Shown here: positions 55,748 to 64,000 of the stretch, one piece after another
Position numbering within the stretch: the first letter of the stretch is position 1
Layout of the letters: the number at the start of each line of letters is the position of its first letter
Origin: Bhargavaea cecembensis
GTDB taxonomy: Bacteria > Bacillota > Bacilli > Bacillales_A > Planococcaceae
DNA: 64,000 bases
Assembly (NCBI RefSeq): GCF_001619585.1
Contig: NZ_LQNT01000001.1
Coordinates: 372,001-436,000, forward strand
Direction: 5' to 3'
Position numbers and translations under genes: made by a program
The notes under the pieces: model-generated
Databases searched by the model: none
Seen by the model: only the letters and a program-made list of their open reading frames with translations
Told to the model about the DNA's origin: nothing

Positions 55748-56635
55748 ATGCTGATCGGATCACATGTATCCATGAGCGGTAAAAAGATGCTCCTCGGAGC
55801 CAGCGAGGAAGCAGCCTCGTATGGTGCGTCAACATTCATGATCTATACAGGGGCCCCCCAGAACACGAGGCGCAAGCCGGTTGAAGAACTGAATATCGCG
55901 GCAGGCCGCCTTCATATGGAGGAAAACGGACTCTCCAATATCGTTGTCCATGCCCCGTATATCATCAATATCGGGAATACCGTCAAGCCGGAGACATTCG
56001 AACTTGGAGTGAACTTCCTGCAGAGCGAGATTGAACGGACTGCGGCACTCGGGGCCGACCAGATTGTCCTGCACCCGGGAGCCCATGTCGGCGAGGGAAC
56101 GGACAAAGGAATTGCAAAAATCATCGAGGGGCTGAATGAAGTCCTCCAGGTGGAAGCACCTGTCCGGATCGCACTTGAGACGATGGCGGGGAAAGGATCG
56201 GAATGCGGCTGCTCATTCGATGAACTGGCCAGGATCATTGACGGAGTGGAACGGAACGACCGGCTGACCATCTGCTTTGATACATGCCACGTTCATGATG
56301 CGGGATATGACATCGTCAACAATCTCGATCAGGTGCTGACAGAATTCGATCAGGTGATCGGTCTTGACCGGATATCCGTGATCCATGTCAACGACAGCAA
56401 AAACGAGCGAGGTGCAAGAAAGGACCGGCATGAGAATATCGGCTTCGGCCATATCGGATTTGAAGCTCTTGCCGGGATTGTCCATCTTCCTGAATTCAGT
56501 GAACTGCCCAAGATTCTTGAAACTCCATGGGTCGGGCCGGACAAGGCCAGCCGGAAGGCCCCTTACCGGGACGAGATCACGATGCTGCGGGAACAGTCGT
56601 TCAGCCGCGAGCCGATCGAAGCTCTCATGGTTTAA
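55748..56635 (+). CDS. nfo: Endonuclease IV (AP endonuclease)
   Basis: A 295-residue zinc-dependent AP endonuclease for base-excision repair; B. subtilis Nfo also acts in spores. Signatures: IGSHVSMSG at the start, [52 protein letters not shown] and [27 protein letters not shown]-type C-terminal motif, all metal ligands present. AAGGAGAAAG precedes the ATG. Confidence 0.96.
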   Translation: MLIGSHVSMSGKKMLLGASEEAASYGASTFMIYTGAPQNTRRKPVEELNIAAGRLHMEENGLSNIVVHAPYIINIGNTVKPETFELGVNFLQSEIERTAALGADQIVLHPGAHVGEGTDKGIAKIIEGLNEVLQVEAPVRIALETMAGKGSECGCSFDELARIIDGVERNDRLTICFDTCHVHDAGYDIVNNLDQVLTEFDQVIGLDRISVIHVNDSKNERGARKDRHENIGFGHIGFEALAGIVHLPEFSELPKILETPWVGPDKASRKAPYRDEITMLREQSFSREPIEALMV

Positions 56636-56638
56636 CAA

Positions 56639-56691
56639 TAAAAACAGGTTGCCCGAACGTCTGTTGCGACGTAACGGCAGCCTGTTTTTTG
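56639..56691. terminator. Bidirectional terminator, nfo / yqfT
   Basis: AAAAACAGG and CCTGTTTTTT outer arms with inner GCC/GGC and ACGTC/GACGT stems. Confidence 0.8.
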
Positions 56692-56702
56692 ATTTGCGGT
56701 TA

Positions 56703-56939
56703 TCAGAGATACTGTTCCATGATCCGCCGGGTCCGCTCAGGTCCGATAATCGCTTCCACCTTCCGGATAAATGAATCCGGAACCCCGCTCCAGAGGAAGG
56801 AAAAGGACACTTCATCGAGGAGCGGACGCAGTTTTCGGACCTCTCCTGAAGAAAGCTCAACCCCGTACTGGGCGGCAAGTTCCCTGAGCTCCCGGTCGGA
56901 CATTCTTTTCAGGTCCGCAATCATGCCATTCAGATTCAT
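56703..56939 (-). CDS. yqfT: DUF2624 family protein (YqfT position)
   Basis: A 78-residue helical protein (MNLNGMIADLKRMSDRELRELAAQYG, then a Pro-containing second helix bundle ending RTRRIMEQYL). Size and position downstream of nfo fit YqfT/DUF2624 of B. subtilis; sequence support is only moderate. GGAGG precedes the ATG. It is divergent from znuC, so its upstream region also contains the Zur box. Function unknown. Confidence 0.65.
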   Translation of the reverse strand: MNLNGMIADLKRMSDRELRELAAQYGVELSSGEVRKLRPLLDEVSFSFLWSGVPDSFIRKVEAIIGPERTRRIMEQYL

Positions 56940-56962
56940 TCTGGGCCTCCATTCTCAAATCA

Positions 56963-56991
56963 TTTACAACACGGGCGAACTGTACTATACT
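56963..56991 (+). promoter_or_regulatory. SigA promoter for znuC-znuB-zur
   Basis: TTTACA (56963) and TATACT (56986) with a 17-base spacer. The predicted start, about 56998, is adjacent to the Zur box. Confidence 0.78.
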
Positions 56992-57000
56992 TCATTGAGT

Positions 57001-57021
57001 AAATCGTAGTCATTCCGAATT
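57001..57021 (+). promoter_or_regulatory. Zur box
   Basis: AAATCGTA-GT-C-ATTCCGAATT matches the B. subtilis Zur consensus (AAATCGTAAT-N-ATTACGATTT) at 17 of 20 defined positions. Its place at the transcription start is right for repression by zinc-loaded Zur. The regulator gene is the third gene of the operon. Confidence 0.88.
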
Positions 57022-57038
57022 GGAAAAGAGGACGCAAA

Positions 57039-57809
57039 ATGACAGAACCATTGATAGAGCTAGAAGACGTGTCATACCGGTACGGAGACACATCCGCGCT
57101 TGAACATATCTTTCTCACCGTGGAAAAAGGGGAATTCTGGGCGGTCATCGGGCCGAACGGTTCGGGAAAGTCCACACTGATCAAACTGATCCTCGGCCTG
57201 ATCAAGCCGCTTTCGGGACAGATCCGCCTGTTTGGCCGGGACGCATCTGATTTTCGGGAAAAAGAAAAGATCGGATATGTGTCGCAGAAGTCCAACGCAT
57301 TTAATCGCGCTTTTCCCGCAACCGTCAGAGAAGTTGTCCGGAGCGGACTGGTCAAGAAGGCCGGCCTGTTCAGGCGATATCCGGCGGATGCAGACGAAAA
57401 AGTGGACAGTGCGCTTTCTGCCGTAGGCATGGAAGAGTTTGCGGAGAGGAGCATCGGCGACCTCTCAGGCGGACAGCAGCAGCGGGTGTTCATCGCCCGT
57501 GCACTCATCAGCAATCCGGAACTTCTCGTTCTCGACGAGCCGACCGTCGGCATCGACCGCAAGCACATGCAATCGTTTTATAATATGCTGGGCCGGCTGA
57601 ACCGTGAAAAGGGAATTGCCATCGTCCTCGTCACGCATGATGTGGACACGGTTTCGGAACTGGTTACCCATGTTGCCTGTGTGAACCGGTCCATCCACTT
57701 CCACGGACCTCACGAAGAATATAGCCGTCAGGAAAGTGAGATCCGTACCGAATGGTATGGGCATGCAGTCCGGCGTGTCCATCACGGCAGCAAGGCGGCG
57801 GATGCATGA
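57039..57809 (+). CDS. znuC: Zinc ABC transporter ATPase
   Basis: A 256-residue ABC ATPase. Walker A GPNGSGKST near residues 38-46, Q-loop YVSQKSN, signature LSGGQQQR near 140-147, Walker B LLVLDEPTVGID and the H-loop VTHDVD. The sequence type is that of zinc/manganese importers (ZurA/AdcC). It overlaps znuB by four bases. No substrate-binding protein gene (znuA) is next to it. Confidence 0.93.
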   Translation: MTEPLIELEDVSYRYGDTSALEHIFLTVEKGEFWAVIGPNGSGKSTLIKLILGLIKPLSGQIRLFGRDASDFREKEKIGYVSQKSNAFNRAFPATVREVVRSGLVKKAGLFRRYPADADEKVDSALSAVGMEEFAERSIGDLSGGQQQRVFIARALISNPELLVLDEPTVGIDRKHMQSFYNMLGRLNREKGIAIVLVTHDVDTVSELVTHVACVNRSIHFHGPHEEYSRQESEIRTEWYGHAVRRVHHGSKAADA

Positions 57810-58681
57810 TTACTGCTATATTCGATTATGAATTTCTCCAGAATGCCTTTGCTTCCGGCCTGATCATCGGTCTGGTCGCACCCGCACTGGGTCTGTTCAT
57901 CGTGGTAAGAAGACTGGCTCTGATAGCAGATGCACTGAGCCATGTCGCGCTGGCCGGGATCGCGGGGAGTCTTTTCCTGAGCCAGAATGTCATCGCCCTC
58001 GCCGGGCTTAACCCGCTTTATCTCGGGATCGGCTCCTCCGTTGCCGGATCGCTGCTGATCGACCGTCTGAGGGAATTGTATAAGAGCTATGAAGAACTGG
58101 CCATTCCGATCATCATGTCAGGCGGAATCGCACTTGGCGCTATTTTCATATCCCTGGCACAGGGGTTCAGCACCGATCTTGTCGGTTATCTGTTTGGATC
58201 GGTCTCGGCTGTTGGCCGTGAGGATCTGTACACGATTCTGGCGGTTGCCGTAATCACGATTCTGTTCATCGTGCTGACCTATAAGGAGCTTTTCTCGATG
58301 TCCTTTGATCCCGAATATTCAAGGGCACAAGGGATTTCCTCAAGAGCACTGAACATCTGGTTCATGATCGTTACGGCACTCGTGGTGGCCGGATCGATGA
58401 GAATCGTGGGCATCCTGCTCGTTTCTTCCCTGATGACGATTCCGGTGGCTGCTGCAATGCAGATTGCGAAAGGCTTCCGCCAGGCCATGTTATATGCCGC
58501 CATCTTCGGTGAGCTGTCGGTACTCGGAGGTCTGGTCGCCGCCTTTTACCTGAATCTTGCACCTGGCGGCACCATTGTTGTCATCTCGATTTTGATCCTG
58601 CTCCTGGTGCTCGGGGGCAAAAAGCTGGTCGCGTCACGCAATACGGCAAGGAATGAGGAGGTGGAAACCGGTGAACTTTGA
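57806..58681 (+). CDS. znuB: Zinc ABC transporter permease
   Basis: A 291-residue ABC-3 family permease with about eight or nine membrane helices. Typical stretches are PALGLFIVVRRLALIADALSHVALAGIAG and GISSRALNIWFMIVTALVVAGSMRIVGILLVSSLMTIPVAAAMQ-type. The ATG at 57806 overlaps the znuC stop; the longer frame begins inside znuC without a site. Ends 11 bases inside zur. Confidence 0.93.
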   Translation: MITAIFDYEFLQNAFASGLIIGLVAPALGLFIVVRRLALIADALSHVALAGIAGSLFLSQNVIALAGLNPLYLGIGSSVAGSLLIDRLRELYKSYEELAIPIIMSGGIALGAIFISLAQGFSTDLVGYLFGSVSAVGREDLYTILAVAVITILFIVLTYKELFSMSFDPEYSRAQGISSRALNIWFMIVTALVVAGSMRIVGILLVSSLMTIPVAAAMQIAKGFRQAMLYAAIFGELSVLGGLVAAFYLNLAPGGTIVVISILILLLVLGGKKLVASRNTARNEEVETGEL

Positions 58682-59090
58682 TATCGCGATAGAAAGGCTG
58701 AAGTCTGAAGGTTTCAAGCGGACGCCGAGCAGAGAGGCGATTCTGAGGCTTCTTGAGAGGGAAGACCGGTATCTGTCTGCAGGAGATGTCAGAAAGGCAT
58801 TGGCCGATGAACATCCCAAAATGAGCCAGGACACAGTCTATCGGAATCTGTCGTCTTTCTCTGAAATGAAGATCCTTGAAGAAACCGAGCTCGGCGGAGA
58901 ACGGAAATTCCGGATGCACTGCAACCGGCATGGCCATCATCATCACTTCATCTGTATGGAGTGCGGGAGGACCGAAGAGTTGGATGTCTGTCCGATGGAG
59001 CAGGTATCACGTGAGCTTCCGTCATTTGTCATTGATGACCACAAATTCGAAGTATACGGCCAGTGTCCGGACTGCCGCACGGCAGGCTGA
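58671..59090 (+). CDS. zur: Fur-family zinc regulator Zur
   Basis: A 139-residue Fur-family repressor. HTH at about 1-80 with FKRTPSREAILRLLE and KMSQDTVYRNLSSFSEM. The metal sites are in the His-rich CNRHGHHHHFICMECGR (about 91-107) and the C-terminal CPDC. The GTG at 58671 follows GAGGAGGTGG; the earlier frame would read through that site. Clustering with znuCB and a Zur box identifies it as Zur, not Fur or PerR. Confidence 0.95.
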   Translation: MNFDIAIERLKSEGFKRTPSREAILRLLEREDRYLSAGDVRKALADEHPKMSQDTVYRNLSSFSEMKILEETELGGERKFRMHCNRHGHHHHFICMECGRTEELDVCPMEQVSRELPSFVIDDHKFEVYGQCPDCRTAG

Positions 59091-59106
59091 CCGTTTATCA
59101 GGCATG

Positions 59107-59142
59107 AAAAAAGCGTGAGGATTTTGCATCCTCACGCTTTTT
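59107..59142. terminator. Bidirectional terminator, zur / yqfW
   Basis: AAAAAAGCGTGAGGA pairs with TCCTCACGCTTTTT. On the minus strand it overlaps the last codons of yqfW. Confidence 0.9.
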
Positions 59143-59713
59143 CTGTACCAAATTCTTTTTGGATCCAATTGTCTGCCTCGCGCCAGTCCCGTACACGGAT
59201 GACACCGGGCGGGACGGGAAGACGGTTATATGGGGCATCGAACAGCAGGACGGGAATGCCGACTTCCTCATGGATATCGACGGCATTGTCATGTTTGTCT
59301 TCGAAAAAGACTTCGACATCATACTGTTTGGCTGCTTCTATTTTCCGGTGGCTTCCCGTCAGTTCGATGTGGTGGTAGGGGATATCGTGCTCCCTGAACC
59401 AGCTAAACGTAACATCCCTGACTTCAAGGCCGCGCGCCGAAATATAGTAAAGTTCGTGCAGGCGGTTCCACTTGTTCAGGATTTCTCCGGCAAAGTCATG
59501 GGCAGGAGAGGTCCGGTAGATTTCCGGTTCCGCTTCCTTGAACCAAGCGGCAAACTCCTTCGGGTCCAGCATCGGGAAAGAGGCCGTCAGGCTATAGTCG
59601 GTGATGTCATCCAGCTTGAATTCCTTGCCGAACCGCCTGTTGATATGCGTCAGGAGGGCAGAGGGGCTGGTCACCGTCCCGTCAATGTCAATCCCGAGAC
59701 GGAGCGATGTCAC
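59132..59713 (-). CDS. yqfW: HAD-type nucleotidase YqfW (5' nucleotidase, deoxy type)
   Basis: A 193-residue protein of the 5'(3')-deoxyribonucleotidase family. Motif I is [11 protein letters not shown] near residues 7-17; a YYISARG motif II near 89-95, and [12 protein letters not shown] as motif III/IV. It starts with GTG overlapping the ispG stop (GTGA). Physiological substrate unknown. Confidence 0.88.
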   Translation of the reverse strand: MTSLRLGIDIDGTVTSPSALLTHINRRFGKEFKLDDITDYSLTASFPMLDPKEFAAWFKEAEPEIYRTSPAHDFAGEILNKWNRLHELYYISARGLEVRDVTFSWFREHDIPYHHIELTGSHRKIEAAKQYDVEVFFEDKHDNAVDIHEEVGIPVLLFDAPYNRLPVPPGVIRVRDWREADNWIQKEFGTEKA

Positions 59714-60837
59714 TCTGCGCCTTCTCCCTGAAGCGCCAGTTCTTCTTCACGGCGCTTTTTCTCGAAATATTCCTCAGCCAGCTTGTCGATTTCCTTCTTG
59801 AGTTCATCTACCATCGTTTCCTCCGGCACTTTTCGGACGGTTTCACCATTCATAAAGAGCAGCCCCTCACCGCGCGCACCGGCGATTCCGATATCGGCCT
59901 CTCGTGCTTCACCCGGTCCGTTGACCGCGCAGCCGAGAACGGCAACCTTGATCGGCGCCTTGATGTGGGAGATGTATTCTTCCACTTCGTTCGCGATGGA
60001 AATCAGGTCGATCTCGATACGTCCGCATGTCGGGCAGGAAATGAGTGTCGCTGCGTTGGACGACAGTCCGAACACTTTAAGCAGTTCGCGTGCGACCTTG
60101 ATCTCTTCAACCGGGTCTGCACTGAGCGAGACGCGGAGCGTGTTTCCGATTCCCATGCTTAGCAGGGTGCCGAGACCGGCCGCACTCTTGATCGAGCCGG
60201 CGAACTGTGTGCCGGACTCGGTGATGCCGAGATGGAGCGGATAGTCGAACGTTTCGGAAGCCTTGCGGTAGGCTTCGATCGCCAACTGAACATCCGAGGC
60301 CTTCAGCGACACAATGATGTCGTGGAAGTCGAGATCTTCAAGGATCTTGATGTGATGCAGTGCACTTTCAACCATGCCTTCCGCCGTCGGATAGCCGTAT
60401 TTCTGAAGAATGTGCCGCTCAAGCGAACCGGCGTTGACGCCGATCCGGATCGGGATGCCTTTCTCTTTTGCGGCTTTGACGACTTCCTCGACACGCTCGC
60501 GCTTACCGATATTGCCCGGGTTGATCCGGATCTTGTCTGCGCCTTGTTCGATCGCAATCAGCGCAAGGCGGTAGTCGAAGTGGATGTCAACAACAAGCGG
60601 GATGTCGATCTGCTTCTTGATTTCACCGATGGCGTTTGCCGCACGCTCATCCGGGCATGCCACGCGGACAACCTGGCAGCCTGCTTCCGTCAATTGCTTG
60701 ATCTGGGCAACAGTCGCCTCCACATCATGTGTCTTGGTTGTGGTCATACTCTGTATGAAGAGTTCGTTGCTGCCGCCGATCGTCAGATTTCCGACTCGGA
60801 CCGGACGGGTTTTTGAACGGTGTGTAATTTCGCCCAT
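59710..60837 (-). CDS. ispG: (E)-4-hydroxy-3-methylbut-2-enyl-diphosphate synthase
   Basis: A 375-residue iron-sulfur enzyme, the penultimate MEP-pathway step. The TIM barrel opens [38 protein letters not shown] and GVNAGSLE follow. Cluster cysteines are in SCPTCGRIE near 272 and [16 protein letters not shown] near 305. AAAGGAGAG precedes the ATG. A charged helical tail closes it. Confidence 0.96.
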   Translation of the reverse strand: MGEITHRSKTRPVRVGNLTIGGSNELFIQSMTTTKTHDVEATVAQIKQLTEAGCQVVRVACPDERAANAIGEIKKQIDIPLVVDIHFDYRLALIAIEQGADKIRINPGNIGKRERVEEVVKAAKEKGIPIRIGVNAGSLERHILQKYGYPTAEGMVESALHHIKILEDLDFHDIIVSLKASDVQLAIEAYRKASETFDYPLHLGITESGTQFAGSIKSAAGLGTLLSMGIGNTLRVSLSADPVEEIKVARELLKVFGLSSNAATLISCPTCGRIEIDLISIANEVEEYISHIKAPIKVAVLGCAVNGPGEAREADIGIAGARGEGLLFMNGETVRKVPEETMVDELKKEIDKLAEEYFEKKRREEELALQGEGAE

Positions 60838-60878
60838 TTTAATTCTCTCCTTTTCAGGCCGGTGCCTTCACTTGGATT

Positions 60879-60907
60879 ATTCTATCAATGCATACCGGCT
60901 TAGACAA
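60879..60907 (-). promoter_or_regulatory. SigA promoter for ispG-yqfW
   Basis: On the minus strand TTGTCT (60907-60902) and TAGAAT (60884-60879) with a 17-base spacer. Confidence 0.7.
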
Positions 60908-60941
60908 GTAATCCGGATGGAAATGGCCCGGAGATCCGGGG

Positions 60942-61274
60942 TCAGCCGCATGAATCCGCGGTGTCTGCCGAGAGGGGCAAAAAGACCGTCTCGCCTGTTG
61001 CCGGCTGCTGGTTTTTCAGGTGGGGATTCAGTTTGTAAAACTCGCTCAGCCTGGTGAGGAGGTCCATCTCATCGGGATAGAGCGCAAAAAGTGAACGGAC
61101 TGTATCGCCTTCGACGACCGTCACGGGAATCACATCGGGTTCTGCTGTTTCCCGGCAGTCGCTGCCGGTTTCTTCCGAATAGAAGGCGGCTTTCGGGATG
61201 GTCCCTTCCTGCAGATCGGTTCTGATGAAGTAGGAAATGATCAGGATCACGATGGCCGTCAGGAAAATCCGCAT
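60942..61274 (-). CDS. yqfZ: YqfZ-like LysM-domain membrane protein
   Basis: A 110-residue protein: one N-terminal membrane helix (about 3-17, MRIFLTAIVILIISYF), then an extracytoplasmic part with a LysM-like fold (VTVVEGDTVRSLFALY through FYKLNPHLKNQQPATGETVFLP). It lies upstream of ispG on the same strand, the place of yqfZ in B. subtilis. AAAGGGGG precedes the ATG. Probably peptidoglycan-associated; not proven. Confidence 0.75.
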   Translation of the reverse strand: MRIFLTAIVILIISYFIRTDLQEGTIPKAAFYSEETGSDCRETAEPDVIPVTVVEGDTVRSLFALYPDEMDLLTRLSEFYKLNPHLKNQQPATGETVFLPLSADTADSCG

Positions 61275-61297
61275 GGAAAAACCCCCTTTTCCACATT

Positions 61298-61846
61298 CTA
61301 TGAACGGGCCGGGGGTTTATGCGCGCCAGGTCTCTTTGCCGGTGCATTTTTAGGATAATAGCCGGCCGCCAGCCAGATATAAACAAATGCCGCCGCCCAC
61401 GATAAGGCTGTGGCAAACGGAATGGTTCCGCCGAGAAGGTCATCAGCCAAAAGCAGCAGAGTCGGTACCGTGAGCGCGATGGCCGATGTTCGCCAAAGAT
61501 GACGGTATTCGCCGCGCCGGCCCCGTATCCGGAGGATGGCCATTCCGGCCAGGGCAGCCAGGCTCGCCTTGACATAGAAATAGAAAGTGGAGATCAGAAA
61601 CTGGAGAACAAAGGCAGCCGGATACAGGAGGGGCCCGATGCCTTTCAGTTCTTCTGCCGGAATCCCCGTATCTTTCAGGATCTCCCCGGAAGATAGCGAA
61701 AAATTGATGAACGACAGGACAGCCGTGAGAAATATGAAGACGAAGATATATTTCACGACCTTGCCGAATGGCAGAAGCCTGTAGGCCGCCAGTTTCTTCG
61801 GCTCGTAAAAAGCCGAAAGGAAAAGTTGCCGGAACTTCAGATTCAG
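61298..61846 (-). CDS. DUF1189 (YqgB-like) membrane protein, apparent CTG start
   Basis: The frame continues 30 codons upstream of the first ATG/GTG/TTG (GTG at 61756) to an in-frame stop. Those codons encode FRQLFLSAFYEPKKLAAYRL, the typical DUF1189 N-terminus. The only reasonable start is CTG at 61846, eight bases after AAGGGGG. The product is then 182 residues with about four membrane helices and the family motif YRHLWRTSAIALTVPT. It is shorter than the roughly 250-residue relatives, lacking most of the extracellular loop. A start at GTG 61756 would remove the first conserved block. Confidence 0.7.
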   Translation of the reverse strand: MNLKFRQLFLSAFYEPKKLAAYRLLPFGKVVKYIFVFIFLTAVLSFINFSLSSGEILKDTGIPAEELKGIGPLLYPAAFVLQFLISTFYFYVKASLAALAGMAILRIRGRRGEYRHLWRTSAIALTVPTLLLLADDLLGGTIPFATALSWAAAFVYIWLAAGYYPKNAPAKRPGAHKPPARS

Positions 61847-61941
61847 ATCGATCGCCCCCTTAACCTGTTTAGTTTATCATGCATTAGGGTACTTCTGAGG
61901 GAAGAAAACGACAGTTCTATGACGCTGCGGTTTCCCGATTG

Positions 61942-61979
61942 TTAACGTATTGTAAATTCTTTAAAGTACCTCTTTACAA
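61942..61979 (+). promoter_or_regulatory. Phosphate-box-like repeats and promoter for the Na/Pi transporter
   Basis: TTAACG (61942), TTGTAA (61950), TTAAAG (61961) and TTTACA (61973) recur about every 8 to 12 bases, resembling B. subtilis PhoP boxes (TTMAMA repeats, period about 11). TTTACA also serves as a -35 to CATAAT at 61997 (18 bases). Confidence 0.4.
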
Positions 61980-62025
61980 TCGCTTGGCTCAATCCACATA
62001 ATGAACAGGCAATAATATTTGTCGA

Positions 62026-63675
62026 ATGGAGTTGAATAAACTCGTGGAAATCAACTGGACAGAAATGTTATTCCAGTTTATTGGAGGGCTTGGAATCTTC
62101 CTGTTCTCCATTAACTTTATGGGGAACGCGCTTCAGAAAGCAGCTGGAGACAGGCTCAGGGATATTTTGGACCGGTTCACAACGAATCCGTTCATGGGTG
62201 TTCTGGTCGGGATTGTGGTCACGGTCCTGATCCAGTCCAGCTCAGGAACGACCGTCATTGTCGTCGGCCTCGTCAGTGCCGGGTTCATGAAGCTCCGTCA
62301 GGCGATCGGCGTGATCATGGGCGCCAATATCGGGACCACAGTGACCGCATTCATCATCGGGTTTGACGTCGGCGCCTATGCGCTGCCGATCATGGGCTTG
62401 GGTGCCTTCCTCCTGTTCTTCTTTAAAAAGGACAAGGTCAAGAACCTGGGTGAAGTCGTGTTCGGCTTCGGTGGACTCTTCCTCGGACTCGAACTTATGA
62501 GCGGCGGGATGAAGCCGCTCCGGGAACTGCCGGCGTTTATCGACCTTACCCTTTCCATGAGTGAGCACTCTATGCTGGGCGTTGTTGTCGGTACAGTCTT
62601 CACACTGATCGTCCAGAGTTCCAGTGCGACCGTCGGTATCCTGCAGGGTCTGTATGCCGAGCAGCTGGTCGACCTCAGGGCGGCACTGCCGATCCTGTTC
62701 GGTGACAATATCGGAACGACGATCACGGCAGTCCTCGCATCCCTCGGTGCGTCCGTGGCAGCACGCCGTGCGGCAGCCACTCACGTCCTGTTTAACGTGG
62801 TCGGAACGATCATCTTCATGATCTTCCTCGCACCATTTACTGCGTACGTCAGCTGGCTCTCGAGTGTTCTCGGCCTTGAACCCAAAATGCAGATCGCCTT
62901 TGCCCACGGTTCCTTTAACGTGGCCAACACGATCATCCAGTTCCCACTGATTGGAGCTTGGGCATATGTTGTGACGAGGCTGATCCCGGGAGAAGATGTA
63001 TCGATCGAATTCAAGCCGAAGCACCTGGATCCATCGTTCATCACACAGTCGCCTTCGATTGCCATCGGACAGGCCAAGGAAGAGATTCTCCGTATGGGTG
63101 AGTACGCTGTACGTGGCTTGAACGAGACGTACAGCTATCTGAAGACAAGCGAGAAAAAACATTCCGAAACAGCGTATCAGCTGGAGGATGCGATCAATAA
63201 CCTTGACCGGGGAATTACCGATTACCTCGTGAAAGTTTCCGCAGAGCCGATCAGCGCCATTGAATCCGAGCGCCACGTCATCCTGATGGAAACTGTGCGT
63301 GACATCGAGCGGATCGGCGACCATTTCGAGAATATCATCGAATTAATCGACTACCGCGAGGCGAATCGCGTATTGCTTACAGAAGGTGCGATGGAAGACC
63401 TCGACGAGATGTTCACCCTGACCATTGATACGGTGGAACGCTCGCTCGAAGCGCTTAATCACCACGACGCGGAAATTGCTCGTGAAGTGGCGGAGAAGGA
63501 AGACCTTATCGACAAGATGGAGCGGAAGTTCCGCAAGAAGCATATCCAGCGCCTGAATGACGGCCAATGTTCCGCCCAGGCAGGAATCGTATTTGTCGAT
63601 ATCGTGAGCAACCTGGAGCGCATCGGTGACCACGCCGTCAATATTGCGGAATCCATTCTGGGCCGCAACGCATAA
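62026..63675 (+). CDS. Na/Pi cotransporter family protein (YqeW-like)
   Basis: A 549-residue sodium/phosphate symporter of the NptA/YqeW type. Two inverted-topology repeats carry the QSSS signatures (VLIQSSSGTTVIVVG near 65-80 and IVQSSSATVGILQG near 201-214) within about eight membrane helices to residue 320. A PhoU-like helical domain fills about 345-545 (RDIERIGDHFENI and SNLERIGDHAVNIAES). The start is uncertain: ATG at 62026 has no clear site; GTG at 62044 has GGAG 12 bases upstream and aligns with B. subtilis YqeW. In B. subtilis this gene lies between yqeV and rpsU. Confidence 0.92.
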   Translation: MELNKLVEINWTEMLFQFIGGLGIFLFSINFMGNALQKAAGDRLRDILDRFTTNPFMGVLVGIVVTVLIQSSSGTTVIVVGLVSAGFMKLRQAIGVIMGANIGTTVTAFIIGFDVGAYALPIMGLGAFLLFFFKKDKVKNLGEVVFGFGGLFLGLELMSGGMKPLRELPAFIDLTLSMSEHSMLGVVVGTVFTLIVQSSSATVGILQGLYAEQLVDLRAALPILFGDNIGTTITAVLASLGASVAARRAAATHVLFNVVGTIIFMIFLAPFTAYVSWLSSVLGLEPKMQIAFAHGSFNVANTIIQFPLIGAWAYVVTRLIPGEDVSIEFKPKHLDPSFITQSPSIAIGQAKEEILRMGEYAVRGLNETYSYLKTSEKKHSETAYQLEDAINNLDRGITDYLVKVSAEPISAIESERHVILMETVRDIERIGDHFENIIELIDYREANRVLLTEGAMEDLDEMFTLTIDTVERSLEALNHHDAEIAREVAEKEDLIDKMERKFRKKHIQRLNDGQCSAQAGIVFVDIVSNLERIGDHAVNIAESILGRNA

Positions 63676-63702
63676 TGTAAGAAAGAGAAGGAGGGGAACC
63701 GG

Positions 63703-64000
63703 ATGGCCATCATTGCCTGGACGCTGATTATCCTAAGCTTTATCGTCGCGTTTGTCGGGCTGGTCTATCCGGTGATCCCTGCTTCTCTTTTTGTTTTTCT
63801 CGGATTTATCCTTTATGGCCTGTTCTACTCGTTCGCTGAACTTCCCTGGTGGTTCTGGCTGGCTGAAATCCTGTTTGTCATCCTTCTTTTCGGGGCGGAT
63901 TTCCTGGCCAACGCTGTCGGCGTGAAAAAGTACGGCGGCACAAAAGCCGGAATGTGGGGAAGTACGATCGGGATCCTGGTGGGACCATTCGTCATCCCGG
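63703..64000 (+). CDS. yqgC: DUF456 family membrane protein (YqgC-like), partial
   Basis: An ATG at 63703 follows AAGGAGGGG; the frame is open to the window end, giving 99 residues of a longer protein. Sequence is hydrophobic with two or three helices and the DUF456 pattern VGLVYPVIPASLFVFLGFILYG and later KKYGGTKAGMWGSTIGILVG. In B. subtilis yqgC lies near sodA in the same chromosomal neighbourhood. Function unknown. Confidence 0.82.
   Translation, partial: MAIIAWTLIILSFIVAFVGLVYPVIPASLFVFLGFILYGLFYSFAELPWWFWLAEILFVILLFGADFLANAVGVKKYGGTKAGMWGSTIGILVGPFVIP

Overview
This is a core-genome segment of an endospore-forming member of the Bacillales. The gene order, from yrzB-mltG-yrrM-udk-greA through the comE, hrcA/dnaK, yqfC-yqfD-phoH-pgpH-era, dnaG-rpoD and ispH-cshB-nfo blocks to ispG, is the one known from Bacillus subtilis and its relatives. 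G+C looks to be in the mid-50s percent by eye, which is high for this order. Together with the single-chain glycyl-tRNA synthetase and the zinc ABC genes beside zur, this suggests a high-GC Planococcaceae relative (Bhargavaea/Edaphobacillus-like); the family is inferred, not proven. Sporulation genes sigK, gpr, spoIIP, yqfC and yqfD are all intact. I see no IS element, prophage, CRISPR array, tRNA, rRNA or integrase.

Layout. 1-5.3 kb: yrzB, mltG, yrrM-udk, greA, yrrS, mtnN. 5.3-6.2 kb: a tiny membrane ORF convergent with an uninterrupted sigK. 6.3-11.3 kb: a tightly overlapping housekeeping operon (yqeG-yqeH-aroE-yhbY-nadD-yqeK-rsfS-yqeM). 11.3-16.3 kb: DNA uptake (comEA-comEB-comEC), yqzM on the other strand, and holA. 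16.4-19.4 kb: an orphan gene, rpsT (minus), and the spore genes gpr and spoIIP. 19.4-30.6 kb: lepA-hemW, then the CIRCE-controlled hrcA-grpE-dnaK, then dnaJ-prmA-rsmE-mtaB from a separate promoter. 30.6-37.1 kb: deoC, rpsU, the ECF-type nfeD-floA-(YqfB position) unit, then yqfC-yqfD-phoH. 37.2-42.4 kb: pgpH-ybeY-dgkA-cdd-era-recO. 42.4-45.7 kb: T-box-controlled glyS on the minus strand, divergent from ccpN-ppsR. 45.8-50.8 kb: dnaG-rpoD, an acyl-CoA dehydrogenase with an operator-like palindrome in its promoter, and cccA. 50.8-61.9 kb: trmK-yqfO, ispH and yqfQ (minus), cshB-nfo, yqfT (minus), znuC-znuB-zur behind a Zur box, and yqfW-ispG-yqfZ-DUF1189 (minus). 61.9-64 kb: a Na/Pi cotransporter and the start of a DUF456 gene.

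Most genes serve translation and ribosome assembly, protein folding, DNA replication and repair, isoprenoid synthesis, zinc homeostasis, competence and sporulation. I did not find a clearly new multi-gene system. The points of interest are regulatory and architectural: ECF-type promoters before yrrS and nfeD, terminator-like leaders before greA and dnaG, a yqfC ribosome-binding site buried in a terminator stem, a DUF1189 gene that appears to use a CTG start, phosphate-box-like repeats before the Na/Pi transporter, and two small orphan genes with their own promoters and terminators. Long open frames antisense to lepA, comEC, pgpH, glyS and the Na/Pi gene were judged to be shadows.
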